From Humulus lupulus (Eukaryota; Streptophyta; Magnoliopsida; Rosales; Cannabaceae), in contig NC_084797.1 in the NCBI RefSeq assembly GCF_963169125.1, positions 93,777,868 through 93,841,867 on the forward strand: a stretch of DNA of 64,000 nucleotides, written 5' to 3'. Each line of letters opens with the position of its first letter. Within the stretch, counting starts at the first letter, position 1. A program made the position numbers and the translations under genes. Shown in pieces: positions 34,291 through 47,850 of the stretch. The notes below the pieces were generated by a model. It ran no database searches. It worked only from the letters and a program-made list of their open reading frames with translations, and was not told where the DNA came from.

Positions 34291-35822
34291 ATTGCTTCTG
34301 TTCAAATGGATGCAAAGGTCTTAACCCCGCTTTCTCAGCCTTGGCTGCCCTAATAGTGATCGACCGACTTGTCAGGTGCTCAGCTTAAGATTTCCATGTC
34401 TAAATTGGGTTATTCCCTCTACGAGCAGTATGTGTCAACTCATCACAATAAGTTATTTCTTTATTCTCATGTGGGCGAGTTGACTAATTCTCAACATTGC
34501 TTAGGATTTACACTAATGGTTTTTGATTACATGTTTGTGATTGTCGCAAAAATGTGATATCATATGTTGAAATTATGAGCAAAATAAACCTTATAATTTG
34601 TAACTCCCTAAATATTCTACCTTTTCAAAGATACATAATTTGACATAATACATAACAAAAGGCCAGTTTTGCCAATATCACCTTAATAATAAAACATGCA
34701 TAAAAAAATACCGGATCAAGGTTCAAGTAAAACATTTAATGCAACATAATACATGAATTTAACATCCTAATTACATTTCTAAGATGATATTGGACTTATT
34801 AAAAATGCTTTGAAAGATAAAATAAACATGTGGCATTCTTGATCGATTTCTTGCTCATATGGCCCACGCAGCATACATACTTCATCTGGATGGGCTTCAA
34901 GAGGGAAAGTAAGGGGCAAGCTCAAGAGTCGAGTAAGGAAGTACAAACATTGAAACAGAACATTCCAATAATCATAACCACTTTAGAAACTAACATAAAA
35001 TCAAAACGTCCTCAGTTCATACAAAGTTGCAGCATTTCCAAGGCATTTCTAACATTAACTTAACTGTTACCATTTGCCTATCATTCTCATTCTCATAGCA
35101 CTAAATTTTTTAGTGACGTACACTTTGATGTCTTAATATGCACGACATCTGTAAAAAAAACAACATTTAAACTCGTCATAGCCTATCTTCAACTTGTCAT
35201 GTCTGTAACGTCTTGCGTTTCAGGTACCTTGAAAAGACTCAGGTCGGGATTGTTTTCCCCAACTTAAGAATATTATTTTAAATAACATTATATTTGTTTG
35301 AAATTTATTTCCATGAGTTATTGCTAGCCAAATTATGAATTTTGTGTTTATAAGTCAAGATAAGACTTTCGGTCTTGGACCGACACAAAAACCCTGATTG
35401 GGTAAAAATCTCGGAAAATAAAATGAAAAACTACGGCAAATATATTTTGGGCATAAAATACATTCATAAAAATTAAATTTTGGTTAGAAAACAATAAACC
35501 TAAGGTAAAATGGAAATTTTAGGGCATTTTGTGTTAAATGCTTAATTTTACCGAATTTGGGAATTTTATTCCATGAATGGGCCTTAGGTTAAAATTTATT
35601 GTGTGATTAATTAAATTAAATGTGAGAGAAATTTAATTTAATTATTAAGTGTTAAGTTTTGTTTTTAAAACTTAATAAGAGTGAAAAATATTATAGGAAG
35701 TCAAATTGGATTTTTTCTTCTTAGGAAATATTTATTAACCTTTATATAAAAATATATATGTATATATATATATAAATATATAAATACACACACAAGTCAC
35801 TATGTTGCCACATCATCATAAT

Positions 35823-36320
35823 TGTTAGCACCCATCTATGGGTAGTAACCATTGAGAAGTCTTCCATATATATATATATGGGGATACTCTTAATGGTTAC
35901 TACCCATGGATGGTTACTTTAATATTAACCATTGGATTAAGATCAATGACCCATATTTATAATTGTTAATTAATATTTTTAAAAATAAAATTTAACTTTT
36001 TCAAACTTTTGGAAGGGCTACATGATGACATGATGGTCACATATTTATTAAATAAAGAATATAAAGAAATCTTGTTTAATATTCATTCTTCATTCCTGAT
36101 TCATTCCTTTTATCCATTTCATGAGAAAAAAAATCATTTTTGAATTAATGAGAATAATATTATCTTTCCAACTAATGTTTATTGCCTACTTAATCTAAAA
36201 AATTTGAAATTATTGATTTTATATATTTATTTTCATCATCATTATAATCATTCCTCATCAAAAACTTGTTTAGTGATTTATGGTAACCATTTATGGGTAA
36301 TAACCATTGAGAAGTCTTCC
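35823..36320. mobile_element. MITE-like element with terminal inverted repeats plus an extra inverted end
   Basis: The left end at about 35880 reads GGGATACTCTTAATGGTTAC; the right end, read inverted from 36320, is GGAAGACTTCTCAATGGTTA. TATATATATA lies outside both ends, a probable AT-rich target. A third copy of the right end (GTAACCATTGAGAAGTCTTCC) lies at about 35845-35865, just outside the left end, so the terminus is present three times. There is no ORF. Confidence 0.65.
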
Positions 36321-38916
36321 ATATATATATATAAACTAAGTGGTGGCCAGCCATGTGAAGAAATTAATTGGGTTGACAAAATTTTAATTAAGTTTAATCC
36401 CATTTATTTAAGTATTAGGGTAAATAGGCAAGTGGGTAGTAAAACACTCAAGTGTTTATAGGATATTTTTAGAGTTGTATAAACCCTTCTAACCCCCCAA
36501 AACCGACCCCCTCTCTCTCTCAATCACTCTCATCTTTTTTGAAAAATCTCTCAAGTTTTCTCTCCATTTTCATCCTCAAGAACACTAAGAAGGCTTGGAA
36601 GCTAAGCTTTGGTCTAGGAAGGGTTTCCCATGGTAAAGTTTAAAAAAACTAGACTTTTGTAAAGTTTTAACCATAGATTTTTCAATAGTTAATTGTCTAT
36701 ATTGTTGGGGGGAGTTGGATAAGGTATTGAAAGAGTTTTGAAGGGCTCAAAGCTAGTAGGAACATTAAAACCTAGAGCAAGAACAACAAGAGGTAAAAAG
36801 TTTACTTTTTATGGTTGTTATTGTATGGTTTTTATTTTTAAGCATTATTTTGTATATTTAATGTTTCAAGTTTCTTATTGGTGATGTAATAAGGCTATGG
36901 TAGTTGCTCTATAATTTTTATGATGCTTGTGTGTTGATTTTCGAAAATAGGAACAAAAATCCCTAAGGGTTTTGGTGAGAACCCTAAAACAAAATACAAG
37001 TTTTGAGCTGTGACTTCCAAGGGGTCAAGCATCCACTGTATAATTATATTATAAAATTTAATTGTACTGTGATGTTTTTGATATTGAGTACATAAAATTG
37101 AGCTTTGAAACACTAAAAAATGTTTAAAAATGAGTGAGTTATGCTATTTCAAAGTTTAGGTAAAAAACTGTTTTTTCATATTCTTAATTCCGGGACCAAG
37201 TTTGGACAGCCACTGTATAGGGAAAATGACACAATTTTTATAAAATTTGGTAGATATAATCTTGGCATAACCTAGTATTCCACTGTAAAATTTGGTAACA
37301 AAATACTAAACGGTTTGAAAGTTATTAAGTGTCAAAGTTTGGAAAAATTAAGAACTTGAAAATAAGGTCATTTTTACCTCATTGTTGGAAAATAATTTCA
37401 CCAATAAAAAATGCTCCTTTTGACCTAAGAAATTACAAAGACCTAAATGACATACCAAAAATAGAATTGGAAAATTTTGGTAACAATTGGGTAAGTAAAT
37501 GTCAAGTTATGACCTAACAAAGTATGTAGTTAAAAATGTGAAAAATAGGGTTTTCACACTTAGTGTAAAAATGAGATTTTGGAACTTAAAGTAAAAAGTA
37601 AAATTTTGCTTATTGCAAGATAAAAACTTGGTAAGTCTTGAAAATATATTTTGACCTAAAATACCACTTTAAGTTTAGTGAGAATTATTTTTATTAAAGA
37701 ATTTTTATTCTTTCTAAAAATAAAAGAATTAATTTATTAATACGTTAATAGATTAAAAGAGAGTTTAAAACCCTATATTTTGAGAAAATAATTTAGTGAA
37801 TTATTTTTCTAGTAAGTACACTTGATTAATTGACTTCGGAAAAATTAACTAGTCAAGATGAGAAATTTTTAATGCTTTTCCTAATTTTGATAAAATTAGG
37901 CTATTTTCTTAAAACAGTTTTTAGAGATTCAAACCTTAAGAAAAATAAAAGGAAAATTAAGAGTTTATTTCTTGAAAAATAATTAAGGAATTTAATTAGT
38001 ATTTTCTGGGTATAATACCTGCTAAAATCTTTTATATAATTAATCGACTTGTTGAAAGTACGGGTTAATAGCAATACTTTTAAAGAATAAGATTTTTAGC
38101 GGATTTTGGGAAAATACTATTGTGATACCCGAGCTTAGGTATCGAGACCATAGGATAGGTCTCCCCGAGACTTAGGTTTTAGTCTCAAATATTTTTGTAT
38201 CAATTTCCTTAATGGGTTTAAAATCAAACAGGGATCTTTAATCCTTGCTAATGATTTTGAAAATGACCGAACTGCCCAAAATAATAATAATGAATTATGA
38301 AGTGCCATAATTAATCCGAGTATACTGTATGGATAATTACAGTATTGGCTAAGCGTAACTTGATTTTATATAGGAGGGTGAAATCCTTCTGAGAGCAAAG
38401 GACTCCAAGTAAGTCAACTTCTATTGTGTTGTTGCAACATGAAACGACTATTGTACTGTATGTTAGTATAGAGACACATGCACATATATACACTGTCGTA
38501 GAAAGTTTACTTAGAGACCTTAGTCTAGTGGGTGCTGATTCAGAAAATATGACCGGTAGTATCCGCCATATTCTAGACGGCTGATCCCCATCACATTGCT
38601 TGGTTTTATTATGTCCGGTTCATTACCGCGACGAGTGGCCAAGAGGTGGGATTGCTGGTTTAAACCTAGGGGCGCCAAAATGAATATGACCTAGGGGCCC
38701 TCATGCTTACTTAATCAGTGAACAGTTAGAACCCGAGCAAGTGCTCTGATAAGTTATTCCTGGATAATAGCCGTGAATATTGGCCATTCAGTGAGAGTGC
38801 CTAGAGATACTAGGGGTTGCCAAGTTTGAGTGAGGCTGAACACCCTAGGGGAAACTGCTCACAAGCACCACTAATTAACATAGAAGTCTCTGTAAACCCA
38901 TGTAACTTCGATTACA

Positions 38917-39295
38917 CTCTTGGATAAGTAGTGATGCCCTAGGTAACTTGATGGTTACCTTTGTGAGGGATTTACTCTTGGATAAGTAGCGATGCCCTAA
39001 GTAACATGATAGTTACCCTTGATGGGGATATTTATTGGCTAGATCTTAGTGTTGAGACTCGGTTCTCTCTTACAGATTATCATTTATGCTGGAGGGTGTG
39101 TTATGCCCGAATTGTTGGAGGTTGTCGAGCGTTGGTCTCGAATTATATTGTGATATATTATATCTGCTTGCTCTGGGATTTTCTGAGTGCAGGGATTTAT
39201 TTGTTGATAAGAAATAGTTGTGATATAATATATCTGCTTTCTCTGTGATTTTTTGAGTGCATGAATTTATCTATTTATATGAAATAATTTTTCAT
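38917..39295 (+). repeat. Short tandem duplications in the 4.5-kb LTR
   Basis: CTCTTGGATAAGTAG...GATGCCCTA...GTTACC occurs at 38917 and 38975 (period 58). TTGTGATATA...ATATCTGCTT...GAGTGCA occurs at about 39148 and 39218 (period 70). Confidence 0.8.
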
Positions 39296-40838
39296 TGGTT
39301 ATCAGGCATGACCATAAGTTTGCAAGGACACTTTTGCATTCTTGAAATTGATTGTGTAGGGTCTGATGGATCTAGAAACCTAATTCTCTGCTTGCTTTTG
39401 TTCTAAAGTTTAACTTACTAAGCGTTGTCGCTTACCTAGTTGTTTCTTGTTGTAGGTAAGAAGAAGTGCAAGGCAGAGCAGTGAGCGCTGGAGTCTACCT
39501 TGCGAATGTACATGTGGACCGACCTTTTGGGAAGTCGTTTTATTTTTGGAAATGTTGTGTTATTTTCATAAACTAGGCTCACTCTACTCTTTATAAAATA
39601 TGTTTCTATTAAATGTTAAGTACGACCATACAACTTAATTTTTTTTATACCGGTTTTTGAGACTTTTGGTTGAATGAAAACATTTATATTTCTGCATTAT
39701 CGAGTCTTAAAAATTCGGGTCGTTACAATGTCATAACATCAAACTAGTCATATCATAAACACCTCAAGGTCATAACATGCATTCTCAAACATAACTTACG
39801 TCAAACTTAGTATTCATACATTCATGCATAAACATTAAAGAATACAAGTATTATGGAATAGAAGTTGGGTGATGAAAATTATCCTCTTGGGACCACATTG
39901 GTCAAATTCTGGGGCAACCACTGCCAAATATTCATACATGGTAAACTCATCCACTCAAATACTTGTACCTGCATTCATCATCATAAACATAGCAAACACA
40001 TACCACATCGCATCATAACCAACAACCATAACATGAAACTACCATCATAACTCATGAATACATAACCACACATAAAAGGGATAGAAGCTCGGATAAATAA
40101 TTGTTCTCAAAAGATCACCTCAGTCATTGTTTCTGGGGAATCTACTGCCATATATCTCATCTTTCCTAATACTTTCCTGAAAACATTGACATACACAAAT
40201 GCAACATAAACTTAAAAACAAACTCTAACTTCCTTACCTTGGCGTGAGTGGCTTTGTGAGAAAATCATGTGGGAAACTTTACGTCCAAAACCTTATAAAC
40301 ATAAAATAATTTCTATGAATGCACATCAAAATAACTAAAGTCAACCCTTAAAGCAAAACCCAAAAACCTAGATCAAATTAGAAACCTTGCTCCAAATACT
40401 ACTTTTATTCTAGCATAGGTCAAAAAATAACAAAAATCGTAAATAATTACCTTTCCTTGTGGTGACTGAAACCCTAATGAATCCTCTTCCTTTGAAGTAT
40501 TTGAAAACCCTTAGCACCAATATCACATCTCTTAGAAATCCACAAAGATGAAGAGAATACTAAAAACTAATTGGAGAATATAAACCTTGATCCTCCTTTA
40601 TTTCTTTATCTTTTATTTCTCTTCTCCTAATTTTTGCCCCTCTCTTCTTTTTTCTCTATGTGTATTTTGGCCTAGGCCCTCATTCTCTATTTATAGGCTC
40701 ACAAATTCACCAACCACATCTCCATCAAATTTCCAAATAAAACCTAATTGATTCAATTCTTTCTACTCACATTTATTTCAAACCTAATCAAATAAAAATC
40801 CAAACAATATCTTTTGATGATCTCTTCCCAAATCTTGT

Positions 40839-41596
40839 TGTTGACGCGGTTTTTCGACAACCGTGGATTAAGAAATATGAAAATAGAGATATTAGGATTT
40901 TGCTAAACCATAATTTGATAAATAAAAAAGTATTAAGATCACCCACACTTTTTACGTGGTTAAAATCTACCTAGTCCACGGGTCACTCTTACTATTCTGT
41001 TTGTTTCTCACCATGAAATTGTATGTCTTAATTTCACAAGGGTTTCAGTATAAAAAATGTTCTTTCCCTTTCCGTCCATTCTCCCATGTATTTATAGGGA
41101 ATTCTACCTAGACAGTCTTGGGTAACCATCCATAAATATTGTAACATACATTTTTGGGTAACATCCCATTTACATAAATACATTAATGCCTATTGATTTT
41201 ATGCCCCCATTATCGGGTAATAAATATAGAATAATATCTGAGCATTAATGAGTGTATAAGGAATCTTCGTGTCCTTTTAGGATCCTTCACTGTCATGACC
41301 AGACTTCCGCGAGCTGAACACTTCCTTCGAGCTGGGTGTCAAAGAACTGCCTTGAACTGACTGGGTCACGTTCAGAGTTTCACGAAGGCGATTTGGCCAT
41401 CACACATCTCGAACTAAGTTGTTGGCGCAAGAGGCGATCTGGAGAATGTCTGGTTGTCATAAGCTGTCAAGTTTAACCTGAGCTACTCACTCTAGAGTTA
41501 GCTAGATGTTCTATCTGTACACTTTCTTCATACGCTTGTCTGCCAGCTATACCCCATACTGAGTAATTCAGTTCGTATTTATATTGGAGTACAACA
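40839..41596 (-). repeat. Tat-2 3' LTR
   Basis: Starts TGTTGACGCGG (a few bases uncertain because TGT repeats) and ends GTACAACA. It resembles the Tat-1 LTR in design: GCGGTTTTTCG, then TTTTTACGTGGTT and CCACGGGTC. A minus-strand TATA box lies near 41090-41098. Confidence 0.8.
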
Positions 41597-41608
41597 TTTT
41601 CCCCCTAG
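41597..41608 (-). other. Tat-2 polypurine tract
   Basis: Minus-strand CTAGGGGGAAAA directly abuts the 3' LTR end. Confidence 0.8.
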
Positions 41609-41850
41609 ATCCTGCTTGTGCATGATGTCACTTCTAACACGCAAAATAAAGGCTTCGGTTATGTAAAAATGTGCCTACCCACTCACTCGAGTGCGAGACA
41701 CGTGCTGGTTTGTGATAGGCACATGTTCGTGTTTTGAGTACTGTAACAACTATCTTTTCAACTTTTTGCCGTCGCTTGGTTTATTTAATTCAGGCCCTTG
41801 GATCTCAAACTTATCTAATATGTGGCCTAGATCGGTTACCAAAGTTTGCG

Positions 41851-41858
41851 TATAAATA
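41851..41858 (+). promoter_or_regulatory. TATA box of the Tat-2 antisense gene
   Basis: TATAAATA on the plus strand, about 255 bp inside the purine tract. The untranslated leader from here to 42566 probably holds an intron, ending at an acceptor-like TTGTTGCTAG at about 42555. Confidence 0.6.
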
Positions 41859-43469
41859 GGAGAACTAGCGTTGAACCTTACCACCTTTACATTAAAAATT
41901 TTTCCTCTTCTTTATTCTTAAAATAATTTTAGATCTTTCTGCGCTCCCTCATTTTCCAGAAGCTTCCAGGTTATTACCTTCGGTGCTGCCAACATTTCCT
42001 CGACTGAAAAACCATACTGGAAGTATCTTTATATCCGATGTAAATTTTATCTTCTTATTTTTCAATAAGTTGTATGAAATTTTCAAGTATATTTTCTTAC
42101 TTTGGTTCTGTTTGAGTTTAGTATGAGTTTTTGTTAGGCCAAAAACAATAGCACTGGTCTGATTAGAAATATTGCACAAAAAGAAACAAGTGATTTTCTG
42201 GGTTTTCTGGGTTTGAAAGAGGATCGTCTGAGTATGTGACTGTGAAGATTTGAGGGTTTTTAGGTTCAGTTCCGGGTAACTTAAGGGTTACGATTTCCCT
42301 AGTATTTTTGCATTAAGCCGCTTTCCAAAAAGGTATTGGGTCTGACACGCGAATCCCAAAGTATCACAGGTTTCTTGAGGTTATGGTGCATTGTCATTGA
42401 CCACGCGTGGGCACACTCATTGGCGCTAGGGGAAATCTTAGCTCTTATATATCTTAGGTCAAATAAATCGAATACAAAACCTTAGGTTGCCATACCTTTA
42501 TCATTGTAGCAAGGTTTTACCTTAGGTCGCCTCTAACAAGCTGCTTTGTTGCTAGGCGAAATAATTATGGCTAACCAGAAGAAGTCACTGGCGAGCTCTT
42601 CTTCCCAAAGTAAGATTAAGGGTAAGCAGATTGCATACAAGACCCATATTCCTCACTTCGACCCAGAAGTGGATAGGGAGATTGTGGTTAACCCCAATGC
42701 CTTCTTTGATGTCGAACATATCAAATCCCAAATAAAGACTCAAGGCAAGGTGAATAAAATTTTACTGAGTCACAGGATCGAGTTGGGGTCTGAGGGTCTT
42801 GTTGCCCGCCTTCCGATGGAAAGAGAGCGGAGCAACACTTCACTTCAGGACGACTTTGGGGCTTGGAGTGATGAGCACCTGAAGAAAGGTGCCTTTCTTC
42901 CCTTACACTAGTATTTCGTAGATATTTTAAACTACGTCGAACTGGCACTGTTCTAGCTCCCCCCAAATTCGTACCAACTTTTGGCGGGGCTAAAATATCT
43001 ATTTTTGGAGAACGAGTGTGAGGTCCTTACACCCGCTGATATTATGTACTTATTTTTCCTCACGGCCAATCCATAGTCAAAGGGACGAGGTGATGGTTTC
43101 TACTACCTCACCAGATTTTCCAGCACAACCTCCATCATCGACCTCCCCAGCAACCCGAATGACTACAAGGATCAATTCTTTATGTCAAATGGGTTCAAGA
43201 ACTGCACCCATCGATATTTTAACCATCCTCACAAGTTTCTCAGCTCCTTGAAATTTGTACTTGAATTCCTTCTCAACCAAGTTTAAACATATTTTGATCA
43301 AGTTGTTACCTTGTGCAGCTATATATAAGAGAACGGGGCGGCCAGAGACCCTCGAAGATCAATATGAGACTCTGGCTTGTATTCCTGCCAGGGAGAAAGA
43401 GTTCTGGATGGTGGTAAATGATGCCACCATGGTGTCCTGCAAGCTAATTCAGAAAGATCAGACACTGAT

Positions 43470-45795
43470 TGTAACACCCTGGATAGCCAAGACTGCTACA
43501 CTGTGTACTTGTAAAGTGCAAGACTTGCTAATCAAGTCATTAATTTAAAAACGTGTCATTAGCTTAAGTGTTCTAGGGTTAAAAGACATTTTGGCCTCAA
43601 AAGATATACTTTATAAATTATAAACAGTTTACAGAAGGGATCCCCAAAAGATCAGTGTTTAAAAGCTGGTTTGCAAAACTCAACAGTTAAAAGTATACAT
43701 TAGCCATACTAAGGAAAAATACAAGATTCTGGTCCTCTTGTCCCTGTAACCTTCTCAACCGTGGCGGCTGAGCGGCCTTTCTTGCACATTCACCCTGCAG
43801 AGCTCTCCAATCAAGGCTGATCGATCTTGCCTTTGCCTTTACCTGCACCACGCAGCACCCGTGAGCCGAGGCCCAGCAAGAAAACAACATACACAACATA
43901 TATAGAAATCTCAATCAGAAATTCTAGTAAGCATGTTCAGTTATCAAATCCATAGCATATAAGCATATTTCAAGGTATAAGCAACTTCAACCACACTTAG
44001 ATTATTCAACATTCTCATCTATAGCCAAATACAATATTCAATTTACACAAATACTAGGGCTGACACCTTAGGCCGCACCCTCTGTTTAACCCACTTACTC
44101 CGGCCCGTTTAAACCGAGCTCAGTGCATAATAAGCTATCCTCGGATACCAGTGTCCGAGCCGTGCCAATTGCATAAGTTAACCGTGGCACGCTTAGGCCG
44201 TTGGTTTACAATTTACATGGCATAATACCATTGTTTCACTCATGTATATTAGGGAGCCCTTAGTCCGTTCAAATATTCAACCGGGTGTAGTTTTCTTACC
44301 TTTAATCTTTTTGGTTTTGGATTATGAGCAACGCCCCTCAAACACGATCTGATTCCAAACCTAAGCCTTTATCACCTAGTCACAACCAAAGTTTAGGGTC
44401 TCATTAAAACTCAAGTTAGGGTTTCCGATCACAAAACTAACTTCCGGGAAAACAAATCCCACCAAGCACGGTGATGGAATGGTTCCCGAGCTTCCTAGGC
44501 TTGGTCTAAGTCCTAAAAAGCCCTAAAAGATCAAGTGGGCAACCCAGGGCTGCGACCCATGAAGCTTAGCCGTGGACCTAGCCTCAAAATAGAACCAAGG
44601 GTCACCTTGGAAAAAACACGCACCGTGGCCCTTGCATGGGCGTCGCGGCGCTCACCCCTGGCCGAGCCTCGGCTCATTTTCAACCTAGGGCCGCAGTGCT
44701 CTAGAACAGAGCCGCGACCCTTCCCTTCGTGCCCAGAAAACCCATCATTTTAAAGCTCAAAACCTCAGCCAAAACCACCCCTAAGCATCCTACTTCAACA
44801 CCCAACATATCCTCAACTCACGCTACACAATTTCAACAGCAACTCAGCTCAATAAACCATAGAAAATTCACTTCCAATCCTTGAAACTCGAAGAACATAA
44901 ACACCCAATTATAGTCAGTCAAAACTCAAACTCAAATCATCAATCCATGAAACAAAGCTTACCTTCTTGATTGACCCCTTCCCTTAGCCAAAACCCACCT
45001 GATTCCAAGGATTTCCCCAGCTCAATTTCCACCCTAATCATCAATTGAACAATACCTCAATACCCAGCTGAAACTCAAGTGCTAACCACAAGAAGAAGGA
45101 AATTCATGCTTACCTTGGTCCTGATTTAATCCTTGATTGTCTGCTGAGCTAATCCCCAAGGTTGCTCCTGAATTCCTCTAAATTTCCAGCAATTCTTCAG
45201 CTCCAATTCCCCAATTCCCTTGAGTGTTTCTAGTTTGGTTCCCTTTGTTTTTCTTGAGAGTGAGAGTGAGAGTAACTAGCTGAGTAGGAAATTAGGTCGG
45301 TTTATATTTTCCTATAGGCTTCCTAACTTTTGTCTTACTCGTTAAACTAATCCCAAGGCTTGGGGTGCCGGAACCGTCCCCGAAGCCAAAACGGTAAAAT
45401 CCCCCAATATTACCACCTAGACATCCTAACCTCAAATATATCTCCATATATTTATTTTCATAACACGATAGTCCAAATAGCTACTCGACACCTAAAGTAC
45501 CCCTGACTTGTCCATAGTCATATCTTAAGTCCCGTTGTGACTTTTCCCGCTATCTGAACCTAGGATCGTCTCGAGTTGTGCTCTATGAACCTGCCCACAT
45601 AATAATGTGGTTCTCACATATATCACATAAATATTTCGTATTATCACATAATATCATTAATTATCATATAATCATCATCAATCACATATTCACACATTTA
45701 AGTCAATAGTATTCACTCTAATCCCATTTATGCCCCCCCCCCCCGGCACACTAATCAAGGCCCTTAAGCCTTATTAGCGAATTTGGGTCGTTACA
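43470..45795 (-). mobile_element. Solo LTR of a Tekay-type chromovirus, in the Tat-2 antisense gene
   Basis: 2326 bp, TGTAACACCC... to ...GGGTCGTTACA, flanked by CTGAT and CTGAC (one mismatch). It is a close relative of the solo LTR at 23259-25551, sharing the CCCTGGATAGC start. A C run lies near 45737. The donor-like motif reads on the minus strand at 43839-43848. No coding content. Confidence 0.88.
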
Positions 45796-46045
45796 CTGAC
45801 CATCAAAACTCAAGGCCCCCCTCCCTGAGCTCCCTCATCCCCAAGAACTCAACCTAGCTGTTGAAGAAGAGGAGGTCGCACAATTGGTTCGCAAAAGAAA
45901 GGTTCCTGTAGATGGACAAAACCTTGACCAAGGCCGAGTAGAATTGGGGGCACTAGCTAAAACCTCTGGCCAAGGTAACCCATATAGTGAAATGAGCCGA
46001 GATGGTGCCAGTTTTAGGTTAATCTAATTTAACCTAAGGCAGCTC

Positions 46046-47400
46046 GTGAATCGACACCCAGTTAATTTGGACCTGAATGTGACCCTCCTTCAGTGTGTGG
46101 ATCTATTGGTCGTATGCCAAGATTATAGCTACCCCAAATATACCATAGTGGTAGATAATACCCTTCTCTTTAGGTCCAATATTTTTGAGGAATACGGTAC
46201 AGAACTTTTGTCGTGGCCTTCCCTATGTCATGGTGTTTTTACCCAGAGTATTAGGCAGGCTGAGCACGAGTCTAGTCCAGATGAAGAGCCTAAACACTGT
46301 AGGTCCCATAATGTAATAACACTAGAGTCTCCCCCTCTGATAATCCAAGAGTTAGAGGTTTTACCCGGCCCAGTTCATAATCTAGAGCCAATCATAGTAG
46401 TATCCTCTTCTAATTCGGAGGGTAGGGCTCTTATACTGTTACTATTTACTTTATGGTGTCTTGATTAATCGTTTCTTGGATCTGACTTCTTTGATCGCCC
46501 TTTTGTAGATGAAGTAATGAATCTAAAGGAGGCCCTCAAACCAGAACACAAGTAAAGAGGCCGAGGGTTTCAAAGAAAACCACTTTCGGAACAAGGACTG
46601 CCACCGTAAAGGATTAAGGGTGCCAACTCCGCCCAGAAGAAGCAGCAACCTCAGCCCTCCATAGTCATGGCCCTGTGGGCACCTCCAACAGTTACTCGCA
46701 ACCTCACTTTTGTTTTGTAGGTTTCCCAAATCGAAGCCCCGACAGTCACAATCCCAGCTCCCTTCCTCGGGGTGGAGAAATATCCTGAGCCCCTGCATGG
46801 CTCATATCAGGAAATTGTGAGCCACACGATGAAGCACGCGAGTGTGGTCACCGTCAAAGAGTTACATGCTATTGAGTTGCGACCTTCCACGACCATCCTC
46901 AACTCTGTGTTAGGGATGACTATGATGGTATGTACAATACTGATCTTCTTCTTCTAGTCCCATGCCTTCAAAAACTACCTGATCTTTATCCTTCATTTGC
47001 AGTCTTGCATGGCTCAGATCTGTGGCATCGCTCGGGTTCAAGCTGAGGTTGATGAGGCTAGGACCGCCTTGGGGGAGGTGCAGGCTGCCTTGGAGGAAGC
47101 CAATGTCATGAGGGCAGCCCTGGATGAGGCCAACAATGCCCTGAAGACAACAAAGAGAATGAGCGAGTTTCTAAAGCCCAAGCCTTAGAGGCAATTCGAT
47201 AGCTGGACCAGCTTTAGCTCGAGGTTAACGATCTTAAGGAGAAGTTGGTGGAGGTCGACAATCTCAAGTAGAGGCTTGCGAAGGTCGACAGTCTCAAGCA
47301 GAGGCTTGCGAAGGTGGAGGCCAAAGCAAAGGAGGATGCTGTTGAAACGAAGAAATCTTTAGAAGAAATGTTCTATTGGGTCTGGGCGTATAACTAGGAA
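46046..47400 (+). pseudogene. C-terminal exons of the Tat-2 antisense gene (coiled coil)
   Basis: After the solo LTR, plus-strand pieces continue. 46046-46468 is open but unrecognised. About 46721-46927 (VSQIEAPTVTIPAPFLGVEKYPEPLHG...) is followed by an intron at 46928-47002 (GTATGT...TTTGCAG). The next exon begins SCMAQICGIARVQAEVDEARTALGEVQAALEE, a heptad-rich coiled coil continuing with stops to about 47400. The splice keeps phase 0. This parallels the coiled-coil tail of the Tat-1 gene. Confidence 0.65.
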
Positions 47401-47850
47401 GGGGACTTCTCATTCCTGGATGCGAATGTTTTGGGGTGCTACCTTGCTAAGTTCTAGTACTTGTTATCAAAGGAGCCCGCAGACACAGCCGAGGTTTTCG
47501 GATCTACACGCGGAGGTCGAGGAGGAAGAGGTGTCATCCTAGAGGCATGTCGCCAAAGCTCAGAGATGAAGATGGAACTCTCTTATAGATGTATATATAT
47601 ACTTTTATTATTTTATTTTAGACCTGGAGTCTTTTAATGTAGGCCTTTTAGGCTGAGACAATTTCTAATCAAGTTATTCATATACTTGTGTTAGTATATG
47701 TTCATTAATTTCTGATCTATTTTTGTTCCCATTCACCTATTATCTTGTCATGTTTACGAACCTTGAGTCCTTGTACATTTGCATAGTCATAGGGGTAAAC
47801 TTTAGATCGAGATGAGTGCTTGATGACTCGACTAGCTAATTCTAGTAAAT

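Larger units (their letters stand above)
35204..39727 (+). mobile_element. 4.5-kb solo LTR of a Ty3 chromovirus-like element
   Basis: Starts TGTAACGTC and ends GGGTCGTTACA, flanked by identical ATGTC (35199-35203 and 39728-39732). The plus-strand CTTACTAAGCG...GTAGGTAAG block near 39410-39465, close to the right end, matches the donor-like region of Tekay LTRs and gives a plus orientation. After removing a ~0.44-kb MITE the LTR is about 4.1 kb, very long for a plant LTR. No coding region is recognised. Confidence 0.87.
34599..40838 (-). repeat. LTR-D: minus-strand LTR split by two insertions
   Basis: Starts TGTAACTCCC at 34599, is interrupted by the solo LTR at 35204-39727 and resumes at 39728-40838, where Tat-2 begins. 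A minus-strand TATA box (GCCTATAAATAGAGAA) is at about 40690-40703. Its end lies past the window or inside Tat-2's far flank. There is no gene in either piece; ORFs at 34830-35063 and 39865-40050 have no recognisable domain. Confidence 0.55.
42567..47575 (+). pseudogene. Antisense spliced gene of Tat-2 ('putative gypsy-type transposon' family)
   Basis: The ATG at 42567 opens MANQKKSLASSSSQSKIKGK, a basic/Ser-rich start. The conserved domain runs from about 42840: WSDEHLKKGAFLPLH, a stop, YFVDILNYVELALF, a stop, LPPNSYQLLAGLKYLFL. Then come a Pro/Ser-rich region and YKDQFFMSNGFKNC. It shares the aromatic-rich FL-x-F/YVxLAxFQLxPxxYxLxAG block with the Tat-1 gene but is clearly a different subfamily. 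The solo LTR at 43470-45795 splits it. The C-terminal exons lie beyond 45796. Function is unknown; the copy is dead. Confidence 0.7.
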
